Translations under genes and position numbers: made by a program
In this document: positions 34,442-35,516 of the stretch, piece after piece
How positions within the stretch are numbered: the stretch's first letter is position 1
Layout: each line of letters opens with the position of its first letter
DNA from: an uncultured Clostridium sp.
GTDB taxonomy: Bacteria > Bacillota > Clostridia > TANB77 > CAG-508
DNA length: 35,516 nt
Direction of reading: 5' to 3'
NCBI GenBank assembly: GCA_948436025.1
Contig: CAOJHH010000013.1
Coordinates: 1 to 35,516 of the forward strand
The notes under the pieces: model-generated
The model's input: the letters and a program-made list of their open reading frames with translations, nothing else
The model's database searches: none
Told to the model about the DNA's origin: nothing

Positions 34442-34648
34442 TTAAAACTTTATAAGAAAGAGTAACAGCAAGCCATAAAAAGCTATTCCACTTATAATAC
34501 TGAACACAATCCATAAAGTAATTTTAATTTTTTCGGCTTTGCTAATCATTCTGTCCTCATAATTATCCTCTTCTTCGGCTGGTAACCACATATTTTCTAT
34601 AAAGTAATCCCATAACCGTCTTAATAAACTTTTTTTCTTTGTCTCCAT
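34442..34648 (-). CDS. Small single-helix membrane protein; in-frame CGG read as Arg
   Basis: The 68-residue product has a basic N-terminus, an acidic centre (WLPAEEEDNYED) and one C-terminal membrane segment (ITLWIVFSIISGIAFYGLLLLFLI). AAAGGAG precedes the ATG. Codon 11 is CGG (template 34616-34618) in KSLLRRLWDYF. Skipping there would end in a TAG after six codons, so this CGG must be read in frame. Codon use looks native, which makes it the more important of the two exceptions. No family recognised. Confidence 0.72.
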   Translation of the reverse strand: METKKKSLLRRLWDYFIENMWLPAEEEDNYEDRMISKAEKIKITLWIVFSIISGIAFYGLLLLFLIKF

Positions 34649-34721
34649 TTTAATCTCTCCTTTACATGCATTTATTTGCTTTCTATAAGACTATTATACT
34701 ACATTATGGAGACTTTTTCAA

Positions 34722-35516
<795 letters not shown>

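Overview
The window is about 35.5 kb of AT-rich, gene-dense DNA from a Gram-positive anaerobe. It is most likely an uncultured gut-type member of the Clostridia. The evidence is the rubrerythrin, the gatCAB set, the disA-radA pair, sepF and divIVA, an endonuclease-type MutL, a GH15 glucan hydrolase, strong GGAGG ribosome sites, and low-GC codon use dominated by AGA and CGT for arginine. No tRNA, rRNA, CRISPR array, phage block or insertion sequence was seen.

Layout: a left block of mixed orientation (1-6.1 kb) carries rbr, rimO, a CdiA-type nuclease-like gene, deoD, mscL, a Fic-like gene, rpsT and a small membrane protein. Almost everything from 6.1 kb to the right end is on the minus strand: gatCAB, a membrane-anchored cyclophilin, a pilin-like surface protein, disA and radA, a GH15 hydrolase, a beta-CASP RNase, an unknown coiled-coil gene, ftsK, an AAA/PD-(D/E)XK gene, rsmD, divIVA, sepF, a HlyD-like gene, miaA, mutL, a 14-residue-repeat coiled-coil protein and the 3' part of groEL. 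The exceptions are a probable plus-strand non-coding RNA at 16.6-16.9 kb and two cysteine-rich micro-proteins at 34.0-34.4 kb.

The central observation: nine genes are split by +1 frame disruptions at eleven places, and every one has the same form. One extra C stands directly before a GGN glycine codon, so the zero frame reads CGG and the conserved protein resumes if that C is skipped (CGGN read as one glycine). The genes are deoD (two sites), gatB, cyclophilin, the pilin-like gene, the beta-CASP RNase (two sites), ftsK, miaA, the HlyD-like gene and a 35-residue peptide. Several are normally essential, and the glycines include the P-loop glycines of FtsK and MiaA. Reading all CGG trinucleotides in the coding frames, I found only two other in-frame CGG codons, both in short hypothetical genes. 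CGG therefore looks like a codon that has largely lost its arginine meaning and acts as a +1 shift or four-base glycine signal. The preceding codons share no slippery sequence, which favours a quadruplet-reading tRNA-Gly or out-of-frame A-site entry at an undecoded CGG over P-site slippage. This is inference and needs proteomics and a tRNA search.

Secondary points of interest are a Fic-fold protein lacking the catalytic histidine, a GC-rich, adenine-poor hypervariable-looking C-terminus in the pilin-like protein, several families of dispersed palindromes, and an orphan promoter-terminator RNA unit.
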